Source: Chitinophaga skermanii (GTDB lineage: Bacteria; Bacteroidota; Bacteroidia; Chitinophagales; Chitinophagaceae). Taken from it: a stretch of DNA of 64,000 bases. The stretch lies in contig NZ_QLLL01000005.1 of the NCBI RefSeq assembly GCF_003259335.1, forward strand, positions 62,001 to 126,000, in the 5' to 3' direction. The position numbers were made by a program, and so were the translations under genes. The notes under the pieces are model-generated. The model was not told where the DNA came from and made no database searches. It saw only the letters and a list, made by a program, of their open reading frames with translations. Positions 28,389 to 36,924 of this stretch are shown in pieces (the first letter of the stretch is position 1; each line of letters starts with the position of its first letter).

Positions 28389-29405
28389 ATGCGAGCAGTA
28401 ATAACTAAAAAATTTGCTTTAATCACCTTAGGTATCGCCCTCATCGCGATAGCTGATGTGAATGCGCAGAGAAGAAGTAGGAACAATAGACCTACTTCAA
28501 CAACTCAAAATCAAGGTGCTGGCGATGCTGGCGTAACAAACCCTGCCACAGGCAATGCTGTTACTGCCCCTCCTCCAACGCCTGCTGCGCCCGCTCCAGC
28601 AGCAATGGTGGCAGATACACCACGTGTGTCATTAAGAGTAAATGGTATTACTGCGAAAAATGCGAACAAAGAACGCGTGCCAATCCAATACGACCACATT
28701 CGTGAAGATGACGAATTCTGGGAAAAAGAAGTTTGGCAAATCATTGATATCCGTGAAAAAATGAACCTTCCATTCCAATACAACGTGGAAGATGAAAACG
28801 GTATCAACCAATTGTTCATCAACATCCTTTTAAGCGCCATTAAAAACAAAGAAGTAGAAGCCTTCAACCCAATCGACGATCGCTTCACTACTACTATGTC
28901 ATATCAAGAGATTATGACTAAATTAACCGGCGAAGAAAAGACTGTTCGTAGCATCGACCCTGTAACAGGTGAAGAGAAAATGGTGACCACAAGGGATGAA
29001 TTCAACCCTGAAACCATCAAACAATACAAAGTAAGAGAGATCTGGGTATTCGATAAAGAAGCCTCTGCTTTAAAAGTGCGTATCCTTGGTTTAGCGCCAA
29101 TGGTAGCCCGCTTGAATGAAGATGGTAGCTTACGTGCATCAGTACCGTTATTCTGGGTATATTACCCCGATATGCGCCCCATCTTAGCTCGCTTCGATGT
29201 ATATAACCAAAACAACGATGCCGCTACTATGAGCTGGGAAGATCTTTTCGAAATGCGTTTCTACACCAGTTATGTAATCAAAGAAAAGAACCCATACAAC
29301 CGCGAGATCAAAGATTATATTAAAGATGGCGTAATGCGCCTGCTCGAAGGACAAGCCATTAAAGACAAAATCTTTAACAAAGAACAAGATCTCTGGCAAT
29401 ACTAG
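28389..29405 (+). CDS. gldN: Type IX secretion/gliding protein GldN
   Basis: A 338-residue periplasmic ring component (PorN in Porphyromonas) that partners with GldK. Signal peptide at about 1-26 (IADVNAQ). A low-complexity Asn/Thr/Pro/Ala segment follows at about 28-75, then the conserved GldN domain beginning near DDEFWEKEVWQIIDIREKMN. That start and the ending KDKIFNKEQDLWQY are typical of the family. It is the last gene of the gld operon; a perfect 13-bp hairpin terminator follows within 20 bases. Confidence 0.96.
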   Translation: MRAVITKKFALITLGIALIAIADVNAQRRSRNNRPTSTTQNQGAGDAGVTNPATGNAVTAPPPTPAAPAPAAMVADTPRVSLRVNGITAKNANKERVPIQYDHIREDDEFWEKEVWQIIDIREKMNLPFQYNVEDENGINQLFINILLSAIKNKEVEAFNPIDDRFTTTMSYQEIMTKLTGEEKTVRSIDPVTGEEKMVTTRDEFNPETIKQYKVREIWVFDKEASALKVRILGLAPMVARLNEDGSLRASVPLFWVYYPDMRPILARFDVYNQNNDAATMSWEDLFEMRFYTSYVIKEKNPYNREIKDYIKDGVMRLLEGQAIKDKIFNKEQDLWQY

Positions 29406-29422
29406 TAGGGATAAAATATTTA

Positions 29423-29459
29423 CAAGAAGCACCACCGCAAGTGGTGCTTCTTGCTTTTA
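29423..29459 (+). terminator. Terminator of the gldKLMN operon
   Basis: Perfect 13-bp stem CAAGAAGCACCAC / GTGGTGCTTCTTG with loop CGCAA, followed by CTTTTAT, 18 bases after the gldN stop. Confidence 0.93.
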
Positions 29460-29971
29460 TATACACGCCATGTTTGTCGTTTGTGCGTACTTGGTATTCC
29501 CAATACGACGAACAACGATCTCTCCCCGAAATTTTACTCTCTATATATTAAGCGTTGTTAAAGCCACATCAATTAGTATTCACATCCTGTTAGCATTCTT
29601 GGCATATTGCGTGTAATACAATCAGTCAAAATTTAATTGATATATCAATCATATTTGGGAAACTCCATATGGCCCTACCACCGCAGTCAAAACTCGTAAC
29701 ATCGTGTAAACGTAGATGAGGGATATTTAGATCGCTGCGATAGGTTAAATGCTTAAGAATTGAATTGCATGTCTTTATGAAATTCTTCATCTCAATAACA
29801 TATGGTTAACATCCTCATTACAATCCCTGTGGTATTTTAGTAATGTCAAAGCGCACAAAGCATGTGTAGCGATGCTTGGAAAGTGAGGCGTGTGCAGCTT
29901 TTAAAATGTGTATAATCACCGGAAACGGTTAAAGAATATATCTGTGTCTTTTAATGGTTAACTTGGGGAAA
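29460..29971. other. Gene-free gap bounded by two hairpins
   Basis: About 510 bases between the gld terminator and a second GC-rich hairpin. No convincing protein frame, tRNA or direct repeat is seen. The hairpin at its right end is followed by a T tract on the plus strand although no plus-strand gene precedes it. A small RNA or a lost gene is possible, but nothing positive supports either. Confidence 0.5.
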
Positions 29972-30008
29972 GAGCCCGGTTTTTTACCCGGGCTCCTATT
30001 TTTTATCT
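29972..30008. terminator. GC-rich hairpin, probably the uvrC terminator (either strand)
   Basis: 8-bp stem GAGCCCGG / CCGGGCTC. On the plus strand it is followed by CTATTTTTTAT. On the minus strand, where it lies about 75 bases beyond the uvrC stop, only TTT follows. Orientation is therefore ambiguous. Confidence 0.65.
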
Positions 30009-30071
30009 TGTCTTTATTATTTTCTACCGTTAGCCTTTTCTTTCTTTTTCTCATATTCATTCGTCATCACG

Positions 30072-31898
30072 TTACGCATCTTTTGAAGCGTTGTTCGTTG
30101 GATGAAAATGTTCAAATACTAACTTCGCTTTTGCTGCACCCACTTCTGTAGTTAGCTCGTCGAGAGTAAGGGCTTTTACTTTTGCAACAGAACGGAAGGT
30201 TTTGAGTAATTGGGTTGCTGTAGATTCACCAATCCCTTTAATCGATTCTAATTCGTTTTTAAAAGTGCCTTTACTACGCTTTAAACGGTGGAAGGTAATA
30301 CCAAACCGGTGTACCTCGTCACGAATACGACGAATTAATTTTAAACTCTCACTATCAAAAGGAAGTTTAATACTATCCTTATCTCCAGGGAAGAAGATTT
30401 CTTCTTCGTTCTTCGCTAAACCAATTACCGTCATACTGCCAATTAAACCCAGGTTGCGAATGCTTTCCATGGCGGCGCCGAGTTGACCTTTACCACCATC
30501 TATAATGACTAATTGAGGTAAGGGCTGTTGTTCGGCTAATAAACGGCTATAACGACGGTGTACTACTTCGGTCATAGAGGCAAAGTCGTTAATACCTTGC
30601 ACGGTTTTAATATTAAAATGCCTGTAATCTTTCTTTGACGCCACCCCTTCTTTAAATACCACGCAAGCAGATACAGGGTATGCTCCTTGGAAGTTCGAGT
30701 TATCGAAACATTCGATGTGCGTAGGCAGTTCTACTAGTTCCAAGTCGGCTTGTAGTTGATAAAGTACTTTCTTACGTTCCATATCGCTTTTGCCTTCGAG
30801 GTGAAGGATTTTCTTGCGATGAAGTTCGTCTTTAAAGTAGTTCACGTTTTTGATCGACAAGTCGAGTAGTTTCTTTTTATCGCCGCCTTTTGGAATAGTA
30901 ATCGTAACGTCCTCTTCCGGGAATTCGATAGGGAAGGGGAGTACAATTTCTTTACAGCGACTATTAAACACCTCGCGCAGATAAGCTACAGCATATGCCA
31001 GTACCTCTTCGTCAGATTCTTCGAGCTTTTTCTCGAGGGTAACTGTTTTGGTATCGGAAATAGTGCCGTGTAATACACGAAGGTAGTTCACATAGGCATG
31101 TTCGCCGTCGGTAAGAATGCTGAACACATCTACATGGCCGATACGGGTACTAACGATTGTAGAGCGTACTTGGTATTCTTGCAGGCTTTCTATTTTCTTG
31201 CGCATGATCTCAGCTTTTTCAAACTCGAGGTTCATGGAATGTTCCTGCATTTGGGTTTTGAATTGGTTCAGTACGGGCGATAAGTTGCCCCGTAAGATAT
31301 CTTTGACTTGTTGTAGTTCTTCTCGGTAATCTTCGAGAGTTTGTAGTCCTTCGCAAGGACCTTTACAATTCCCTAAGTGGTATTCCAAGCAAACTTTGAA
31401 CTTTCCTTTTTTGATGTTCTGCTCACTGAGGTTGAGGTTGCAAGTACGTAAAGGAATGTTATACTTGATGACTTCCAGCAGTTCGCGTACACGTTGCACG
31501 CTTGTAAATGGGCCTAGGTACTCCGAGCCATCCTTAATATACCGGCGTGTTAAGAACACCCGGGGAAACGGTTCGTGTTTAATTACGATAAAAGGATATG
31601 TTTTATCGTCCTTTAAATCAATGTTGTATTTCGGCCTGAATTGTTTAATAAGTGCATTTTCCAGCAGGAAGGCATCCTGTTCAGAATCCACGATTGTGAA
31701 TTCGAAGTGGTGGATGGTGTCTACCAGTTTCCGGGTTTTGAAGTTATCGTGGTTTTTTACGAAGTAAGAGCTTACGCGCTTGCGTAGGTTCTTGGCTTTG
31801 CCCACGTACAACAACTCGCCATCTTCACCGTAGTATTTGTAAATACCGGCTTGCGTAGGCAACGTATGTGATAATGTTTGAAACTCAGCTGCCGTCAT
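30072..31898 (-). CDS. uvrC: Excinuclease ABC subunit C
   Basis: A 608-residue nuclease of nucleotide excision repair that makes the two incisions around DNA lesions marked by UvrAB. The N-terminal GIY-YIG nuclease domain has GIYKYY near 18 and LLYVGKAKNLRKRV near 30-43. The UvrB-interacting UVR motif is near 205-240 (LEFEKAEIMRKKIESL). The RNase-H-like catalytic domain has ECFDNSNFQG near 400 and LVIIDGGKGQLGAA near 480. The tandem helix-hairpin-helix end has SIKGIGESTATQLL near 565. Length normal. The ATG overlaps the stop of the upstream lipoprotein gene by one base, so the two are translationally coupled. Confidence 0.97.
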   Translation of the reverse strand: MTAAEFQTLSHTLPTQAGIYKYYGEDGELLYVGKAKNLRKRVSSYFVKNHDNFKTRKLVDTIHHFEFTIVDSEQDAFLLENALIKQFRPKYNIDLKDDKTYPFIVIKHEPFPRVFLTRRYIKDGSEYLGPFTSVQRVRELLEVIKYNIPLRTCNLNLSEQNIKKGKFKVCLEYHLGNCKGPCEGLQTLEDYREELQQVKDILRGNLSPVLNQFKTQMQEHSMNLEFEKAEIMRKKIESLQEYQVRSTIVSTRIGHVDVFSILTDGEHAYVNYLRVLHGTISDTKTVTLEKKLEESDEEVLAYAVAYLREVFNSRCKEIVLPFPIEFPEEDVTITIPKGGDKKKLLDLSIKNVNYFKDELHRKKILHLEGKSDMERKKVLYQLQADLELVELPTHIECFDNSNFQGAYPVSACVVFKEGVASKKDYRHFNIKTVQGINDFASMTEVVHRRYSRLLAEQQPLPQLVIIDGGKGQLGAAMESIRNLGLIGSMTVIGLAKNEEEIFFPGDKDSIKLPFDSESLKLIRRIRDEVHRFGITFHRLKRSKGTFKNELESIKGIGESTATQLLKTFRSVAKVKALTLDELTTEVGAAKAKLVFEHFHPTNNASKDA

Positions 31899-32476
31899 TA
31901 TTTACCTCCTTCAAAGCGAACGGTTACTTGCATTTCGGTAGGCTTCAGCAACATCACTTTTTGAGTGGTGTAAATGCGGGCTACCTTTTGCTTGTCGTAT
32001 TCTAAGTTCTGATTGTGTTCGTAGATAAGATTTTTGATCGTAGAAGAAATCCTAGCACTTACGAGTAGTCCAGATTTATCTACGTTGAGAATGATTTCTT
32101 TTGGGCGTGTTTGATTGCCTTTGGCGAGGTAGATAAACGTGGTATCGCCAGTGAATTCATTCGCGATGGTGTTAACGGAGTATTGACCTGCCAGTGAAGG
32201 CTTAGTAATATCTGCATCCATGAATGGCTTAAAAAGATATTGCAAAAGGGCTGTATCGCTCGAGCGACGGGCTTGCATATTGCCATCTTTCTGACCGTTT
32301 AATTCCGCTTCTTCCTTCAGTACGAGGTCGGCCTTTTGTAATGAGGCGATTTCGTGTTGGAAGATTTGTTTGAGCGATTTATATGGAGAGGCATTACCGG
32401 CGACTTGCGTTTGTTGTTGGCAGGAAGCCATCATGATAACCGAGCTAATGGAAACAAACCAAACGTATAATTTCAT
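31898..32476 (-). CDS. Uncharacterised lipoprotein, coupled to uvrC
   Basis: A 192-residue predicted lipoprotein. Signal peptide MKLYVWFVSISSVIMMASC, with the lipobox Cys at about residue 19. After a Gln-rich stretch (QQQTQ) there is a helical region (KQIFQHEIASLQKADLVLKE) followed by a predicted beta-rich half containing EFTGDTTFIYLAKGNQTRPK and ending in paired strands. I do not recognise the family. It overlaps uvrC by one base and would be made with it, but an envelope lipoprotein has no obvious part in excision repair, so the coupling may be incidental. The promoter box is only four bases before the ATG. Confidence 0.8.
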   Translation of the reverse strand: MKLYVWFVSISSVIMMASCQQQTQVAGNASPYKSLKQIFQHEIASLQKADLVLKEEAELNGQKDGNMQARRSSDTALLQYLFKPFMDADITKPSLAGQYSVNTIANEFTGDTTFIYLAKGNQTRPKEIILNVDKSGLLVSARISSTIKNLIYEHNQNLEYDKQKVARIYTTQKVMLLKPTEMQVTVRFEGGK

Positions 32477-32480
32477 GTGG

Positions 32481-32513
32481 CAAAATTAAGCATTTTGGTG
32501 CTGGCGGTGTCAA
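32481..32513 (-). promoter_or_regulatory. Promoter for the lipoprotein-uvrC unit (possibly leaderless)
   Basis: On the minus strand TTG (32513-32511), 22 bases, then TAATTTTG (32488-32481), a full match to TAnnTTTG. Only four bases separate the box from the ATG at 32476, so transcription would start at or next to the start codon. Confidence 0.6.
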
Positions 32514-32530
32514 CCGTATGTAAATAATAA

Positions 32531-32550
32531 TGCGCTGTAAAAACAGCGCA
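32531..32550. other. Perfect 8-bp hairpin with AAAA loop
   Basis: TGCGCTGT-AAAA-ACAGCGCA, just upstream of the lipoprotein promoter. On the minus strand it is followed by TTATTATTT, so it could end a short leftward transcript. It could also be a protein-binding palindrome. Confidence 0.5.
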
Positions 32551-32753
32551 TCTGATGCATGAGCAAATCTGTCGAGAGCACTAAAAAAAAGCTTGCACCT
32601 TTACAGGCAATTATGTTGAATGCAATTGTTCGTTAGGAATAGACATGCGCGGGTACATGGGCAGTGTTCGACTGCGAAGTATTTGCGCATGCTGTGGTGA
32701 TCGTTAAACGGGGTGCTGCGGTGAAATGTTACAGTTGGGGAGAGAAAAGAAAT
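32551..32753. other. Non-coding remainder of the uvrC-unit/gpmI gap
   Basis: About 200 bases between the hairpin at 32531 and the gpmI terminator. No gene, RNA or repeat could be supported here. Confidence 0.5.
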
Positions 32754-32782
32754 AAAAAAGCCTTCCCGCTTAGCGAGAAGGC
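32754..32782 (-). terminator. Terminator after gpmI
   Basis: On the minus strand GCCTTCTCGCT/AGCGGGAAGGC (11 pairs counting one G-U, very tight loop) runs directly into TTTTTT. It is 22 bases beyond the gpmI stop. Confidence 0.9.
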
Positions 32783-32804
32783 CCGTACAATTATGCGGTA
32801 TGCT

Positions 32805-34328
32805 TTACACAAGCACGTTACCTGTCATTTCTTTCGGAATGGGTAGTCCCATAAAATGCAAGATAGTAGGCGCTACGTCACCCAATTTGCCATCTTTTAC
32901 AGCGCCTTTATAGTCGTTACTGATCACGAAGAATGGCACTAAGTTCAGCGAGTGTGCTGTGTTAGGGCTACCATCTTCATTTAACATGAAATCAGCATTA
33001 CCATGGTCTGCTGTTAAGAACACGCGGTAGTCGTTTGCCAAAGCAGCAGTTACTACGCGGCGTACGCAATCATCTACTGTTTCTACGGCTTTAATTACGG
33101 CCGGCCATACACCGGTATGCCCAACCATGTCGGCATTCGCGAAGTTCAATACGATGAAATCGGCTGTTTTAGCGTTCAATTCAGGTACTAACTCGTCGGC
33201 CAATTCATTGGCGCTCATTTCCGGCTGTAAGTCGTAGGTAGCTACTTTGGGAGATGCTACTAGCATTCTTTTCTCGCCGTTGAATTCTTTCTCGCGGCCA
33301 CCGCTAAAGAAGAATGATACGTGCGGGTATTTTTCGGTTTCCGCCATACGGATCTGTGTTTTGCCGTTTTCTGCCAGCACTTCACCCATGGTTTTTTCCA
33401 GGTTGTCGTTTTCGAAGATCACCGATACGCCGTGGAACGATTTATCGTATTCGGTCATGGTGGTATAATGTAAGTTCAGCGGGTGCATTTCGAAATCTGG
33501 GAAGTCTTGTTGAGTTAATACCTCCGTGATTTCGCGGCAGCGGTCTGTTCTAAAGTTGAAGCATAATACAGCATCGCCATTTTGGATAGTGGCGATTGGC
33601 TGGTTGTTTTCGTTTACAGTGATAATAGGTTTGATGAATTCATCTGTAACACCCTCTGCATAAGATGCTTTTACGGCAACGAGTGGCTGTTGTGTAGGCG
33701 TACCAACGCCGCGAACGAGTGCATCGTAAGCGAGTTTTACCCTTTCCCAACGTTTATCGCGGTCCATTGCATAGTAGCGACCTGTAATGCTAGCAATTCG
33801 ACCGGTGCTTTGCGCGAGGTGTTGTTGTAAATCTTCCAAGTAGCCTAAACCACTTTTCGGATCGGTATCTCTACCATCGGTGAAAGCGTGGATGAAAACA
33901 TTAGAAAGACCTTGTTGCTGTGCAATTGTGGTAAGGGCTTTCAGATGATTTATATGCGAGTGAACGCCGCCATCGCTCACAAGACCGATGAGGTGTAAAG
34001 CTTTATTATTTTCTTTCGCGTATTGTAGCGTATTTAAGAGAACTGGGTTTTGAGCCAATTCACCTGTTCTGATGGCAACGTTAATGCGTTGTAATTCTTG
34101 GTACACGATACGGCCTGCTCCTAAGTTAAGGTGCCCAACTTCGGAGTTACCCATTTGACCGTCTGGCAAGCCCACGGCTTCACCGCAGGTGACAAGCGTG
34201 CTATGAGGATATTGATGATATAATGCGCTAACGAAAGGTGTTTTAGCATGTGCAATAGCATCCGCGGTAGGAACTTTCCCTAGTCCCCAACCATCCATGA
34301 TAATTAATATAGCTCTTTTCTGTTCCAT
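32805..34328 (-). CDS. gpmI: 2,3-bisphosphoglycerate-independent phosphoglycerate mutase
   Basis: A 507-residue cytosolic glycolytic enzyme, a two-manganese alkaline-phosphatase-fold mutase that interconverts 3- and 2-phosphoglycerate. Metal ligand Asp at MDGWG (residue 12) and catalytic Ser62 in GQMGNSEVGH. Substrate-binding FTDGRDTDP is near 150, NFRTDRCREI near 260, and metal ligands lie in ANADMVGHTG and LTADHGNADFM. Length normal. It is transcribed alone on the minus strand with its own terminator; the 290 bases upstream are shared with the divergent DUF4783 gene. Confidence 0.97.
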   Translation of the reverse strand: MEQKRAILIIMDGWGLGKVPTADAIAHAKTPFVSALYHQYPHSTLVTCGEAVGLPDGQMGNSEVGHLNLGAGRIVYQELQRINVAIRTGELAQNPVLLNTLQYAKENNKALHLIGLVSDGGVHSHINHLKALTTIAQQQGLSNVFIHAFTDGRDTDPKSGLGYLEDLQQHLAQSTGRIASITGRYYAMDRDKRWERVKLAYDALVRGVGTPTQQPLVAVKASYAEGVTDEFIKPIITVNENNQPIATIQNGDAVLCFNFRTDRCREITEVLTQQDFPDFEMHPLNLHYTTMTEYDKSFHGVSVIFENDNLEKTMGEVLAENGKTQIRMAETEKYPHVSFFFSGGREKEFNGEKRMLVASPKVATYDLQPEMSANELADELVPELNAKTADFIVLNFANADMVGHTGVWPAVIKAVETVDDCVRRVVTAALANDYRVFLTADHGNADFMLNEDGSPNTAHSLNLVPFFVISNDYKGAVKDGKLGDVAPTILHFMGLPIPKEMTGNVLV

Positions 34329-34619
34329 ACAATACCCGTGTTTTTACGGTAAATCAATTAATTGAGGTTGTGAAAATAAATAATTATCCCCAGTGAGTTA
34401 AACGTTCTTCCAAAATTTATATGAATGTTTAAAAAACGTCTAATGCCTATCCTATCTTGCATGCCTTGAGATTATTTCATATATTTTAAATGTTTTATAA
34501 TTTGCGGCTTGAATTACATAGCACGATTGTGGGATTTCCTTGGCTGCCATGTGTTTGGCATAGTTTTCGCGCGATTTCAAGTTGGTAAAAAGTATATTCT
34601 TTATAAACAAACAAAGGAC

Positions 34620-35018
34620 ATGAAAAAGTTAATGTTTGTGCTGAGCACGTTCGTGCTGGGTGCTGTTTTGATGGCTTTTACGTTAGGAGCGGGTCCGTTC
34701 GAAGACGTAGTGGGTGCGTTGAAACAGGGCGACACAAATGGATTGTCCCGTTACCTCGATAATAACGTTGAGATCAACATGATGGGCAAATCGAACTCGT
34801 ACAGCAAGGCGCAAGCTGAAATCATTCTCAAAGATTTTTTCAGCAAAAACCAAGTAAAATCTTTCGAATTGATTCACCAAGGTGAAGCTACCGGCGGTGG
34901 ATCTCGATTTGGGATTGGTAATATGACAACCTCCGGGGGTAATTACCGCACATCTTTCTTCTTACAAAAGAAAGGGAATAATACCGTGCTTGATAAACTC
35001 AGGTTCGAAACAAAATAA
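34620..35018 (+). CDS. DUF4783 domain exported protein
   Basis: A 132-residue protein of a Bacteroidota family of unknown function. The ATG at 34620 is preceded by AAAGGAC and gives a signal peptide (MKKLMFVLSTFVLGAVLMAF). The mature domain begins near DVVGALKQGDTNGLSRYLDN and keeps the family text SYSKAQAEIILKDFF near 70. It resembles an NTF2/SnoaL-like cone fold. The frame runs 37 codons further upstream without a usable start. It lies just before nadC, as is common in the phylum, but a terminator-like hairpin separates them. Confidence 0.85.
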   Translation: MKKLMFVLSTFVLGAVLMAFTLGAGPFEDVVGALKQGDTNGLSRYLDNNVEINMMGKSNSYSKAQAEIILKDFFSKNQVKSFELIHQGEATGGGSRFGIGNMTTSGGNYRTSFFLQKKGNNTVLDKLRFETK

Positions 35019-35042
35019 CAATAGGCAAAGCAATATTATAAG

Positions 35043-35070
35043 TGCCTCGCAACATGCGGGGCATTTTTAT
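35043..35070 (+). terminator. Terminator after the DUF4783 gene
   Basis: Stem TGCCTCGC / GCGGGGCA (8 pairs, one G-U) with a five-base loop and a following TTTTTATTTTTT. Confidence 0.8.
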
Positions 35071-35154
35071 TTTTTGGCAATACTCACGGATAAGCCGAAT
35101 TTTACACATCGAACCTAATTTTACAACGCAAGGAATTTTAATATAGATAACACC

Positions 35155-36006
35155 ATGTTACCAGCAGCAGCATTAGAAGCCTTCATTACCGCAGCATTAG
35201 CAGAAGATATCGGCAACGGCGACCATAGTACTTTGGCTAGCATCCCAGTTGATGCACAAGGTACAGCCGTACTAAAAATCAAAGAAGCTGGCATCCTCGC
35301 CGGTATGGAAGTAGCCAAAGCAATTTTCCTTCACCTTGATCCACATACCGTTTTCACCCCTTATAAAAAGGATGGCGATGCCATGCAAGTAGGTGACCTT
35401 GCCTTTGAAGTAAAAGCAAGCGTACATGCCTTACTCATGGGAGAACGACTCGTATTGAACTGTATGCAAAGAATGAGTGGTATTGCTACGCTGGCAAAAA
35501 CATATACCGATAAATTACAAGGCTACCATGCACGTCTACTCGATACAAGAAAAACAACTCCCAACTTCCGGATGCTCGAAAAAGAAGCCGTAAGAATTGG
35601 TGGTGCTGTTAATCACCGCATGGGATTATACGATATGGTGATGTTAAAAGATAACCATATCGATTTTTGTGGCGGGATTACGGCAGCTGTTAATAAAACA
35701 GTAGCATACCTGCAAGAGAAGCACCTAAATTTGAAAATTGAAGTAGAAACCCGTAACCTTCAAGATGTACAAGAGGTTATGGCGGTGGGCAAAGTACACC
35801 GTATTATGCTCGACAACTTCACCCCCGATCAAATCAAAGAAGCCCTACAAGTTATTAACGGGAAATATGAAACAGAAGCAAGTGGTGGTATAACTATAGA
35901 TAATATTGTATCTTATGCCGCAACCGGCGTGGATTACATTTCCGTTGGCGCAATTATTCACCACGCTGTTAGCTTAGATTTAAGCCTGAAAGCGGTGATT
36001 CACTAA
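35155..36006 (+). CDS. nadC: Nicotinate-nucleotide diphosphorylase (carboxylating)
   Basis: A 283-residue cytosolic enzyme of NAD synthesis that converts quinolinate and phosphoribosyl pyrophosphate to nicotinate mononucleotide. Diagnostic segments: ERLVLNCMQRMSGIATL near 98, DTRKTTPNFRMLEKEAVRIGG near 130-150, HRMGLYDMVMLKDNH near 154-168, EVETRNLQDV near 196, IMLDNF near 217 and EASGGITIDN near 242. These include the Arg, His and Lys residues that bind quinolinate. Length normal. The next gene starts 9 bases later and probably shares the transcript. Confidence 0.96.
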   Translation: MLPAAALEAFITAALAEDIGNGDHSTLASIPVDAQGTAVLKIKEAGILAGMEVAKAIFLHLDPHTVFTPYKKDGDAMQVGDLAFEVKASVHALLMGERLVLNCMQRMSGIATLAKTYTDKLQGYHARLLDTRKTTPNFRMLEKEAVRIGGAVNHRMGLYDMVMLKDNHIDFCGGITAAVNKTVAYLQEKHLNLKIEVETRNLQDVQEVMAVGKVHRIMLDNFTPDQIKEALQVINGKYETEASGGITIDNIVSYAATGVDYISVGAIIHHAVSLDLSLKAVIH

Positions 36007-36014
36007 GTTCGAAA

Positions 36015-36905
36015 ATGCGAATGCTCTTGAGAAAGATTCTAGTTATTATTAATAAAAAAGCCGGTACCGACCGCGAGAAAAGTATCCAAGGGGTAATAGA
36101 AAAACATTTACCCAAGGACCGGTTTTCTGTGGAGATAACCTATTTACAATACTTAGGGCATGGTGCCGACCTGGCCCGCGATGCTGTGAAAGCGAATGTA
36201 GACACAGTGGTAGCGGTGGGTGGCGATGGTTCTATTAACGAAATAGCGCAAGGTTTAGTAGGAAGCAATACTGCTTTAGCCATTATCCCGTTAGGCAGTG
36301 GTAACGGCCTGGCACGCGCACTCAAAATTCCTTTAAACACAGCGGCAGCCTTCCAAATTATCGTTGATAACAAACGCCAGCGAATGGACGTGGGTTATGC
36401 GAATGAGCATTTGTTTTTAAGTAATGCAGGCGTGGGTTTTGATGCGGTAATTGCCGATAAATTCCAACACTCTAAAAAGCGTGGCTTAATCAATTATGCC
36501 CGCCTTGTTATTAGTAGCTTCAAAAACTACGTAGCCGATCAGTATAATATCACTTCCGATAAGCAACAATCCAAACGTGAAGCATTTTTGCTAACCGTTG
36601 CCAATGGCAACCAGTTTGGGTACGAATTCAAACTGGCTCCAGATGCTAGTGTGTTCGATGGTAAATTGGATGTTTGTGTAGTGCCGCCTATTAACTTCTG
36701 GGGATTATTACCTTTAAGTATTCATTCGTTGCGCGGTACCATCAATAAAAGTAAATACATGCAACACTTCACCGGCGAACAAATTCACGTGAAAGGGCAA
36801 CAACTCAATTGTCTACAGGTGGATGGCGATGCGGCCGTTCTTAGCACCCCGGGCGAAGTAGCATTCAAAATAGTGCCGGCGGCTATCGACGTAATTATTC
36901 CTTAG
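36015..36905 (+). CDS. Diacylglycerol/lipid kinase family protein (YegS/BmrU-like)
   Basis: A 296-residue cytosolic or membrane-peripheral lipid kinase of the DAGK-catalytic family. The nucleotide-binding VGGDGSINEIAQGL is near 67-80 and PLGSGNGLARAL near 96-107, both family hallmarks. The C-terminal sandwich with LQVDGDAAVLSTPGEVAFKI completes the YegS-type fold. The lipid substrate is not certain: diacylglycerol, phosphatidylglycerol and sphingoid bases are all known in this family, and sphingolipids are made by many Bacteroidota. A second ATG two codons in is possible. It starts 9 bases after nadC. Confidence 0.9.
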   Translation: MRMLLRKILVIINKKAGTDREKSIQGVIEKHLPKDRFSVEITYLQYLGHGADLARDAVKANVDTVVAVGGDGSINEIAQGLVGSNTALAIIPLGSGNGLARALKIPLNTAAAFQIIVDNKRQRMDVGYANEHLFLSNAGVGFDAVIADKFQHSKKRGLINYARLVISSFKNYVADQYNITSDKQQSKREAFLLTVANGNQFGYEFKLAPDASVFDGKLDVCVVPPINFWGLLPLSIHSLRGTINKSKYMQHFTGEQIHVKGQQLNCLQVDGDAAVLSTPGEVAFKIVPAAIDVIIP

Positions 36906-36924
36906 CACCTCAAAACCTACTATT

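Noticed and set aside
29954..30151. A 65-residue hydrophobic open frame near the end of uvrC
   Set aside because: It contains the hairpin at 29972-30008 and overlaps the uvrC 3' end; the Phe/Leu-rich text comes from T-rich DNA.
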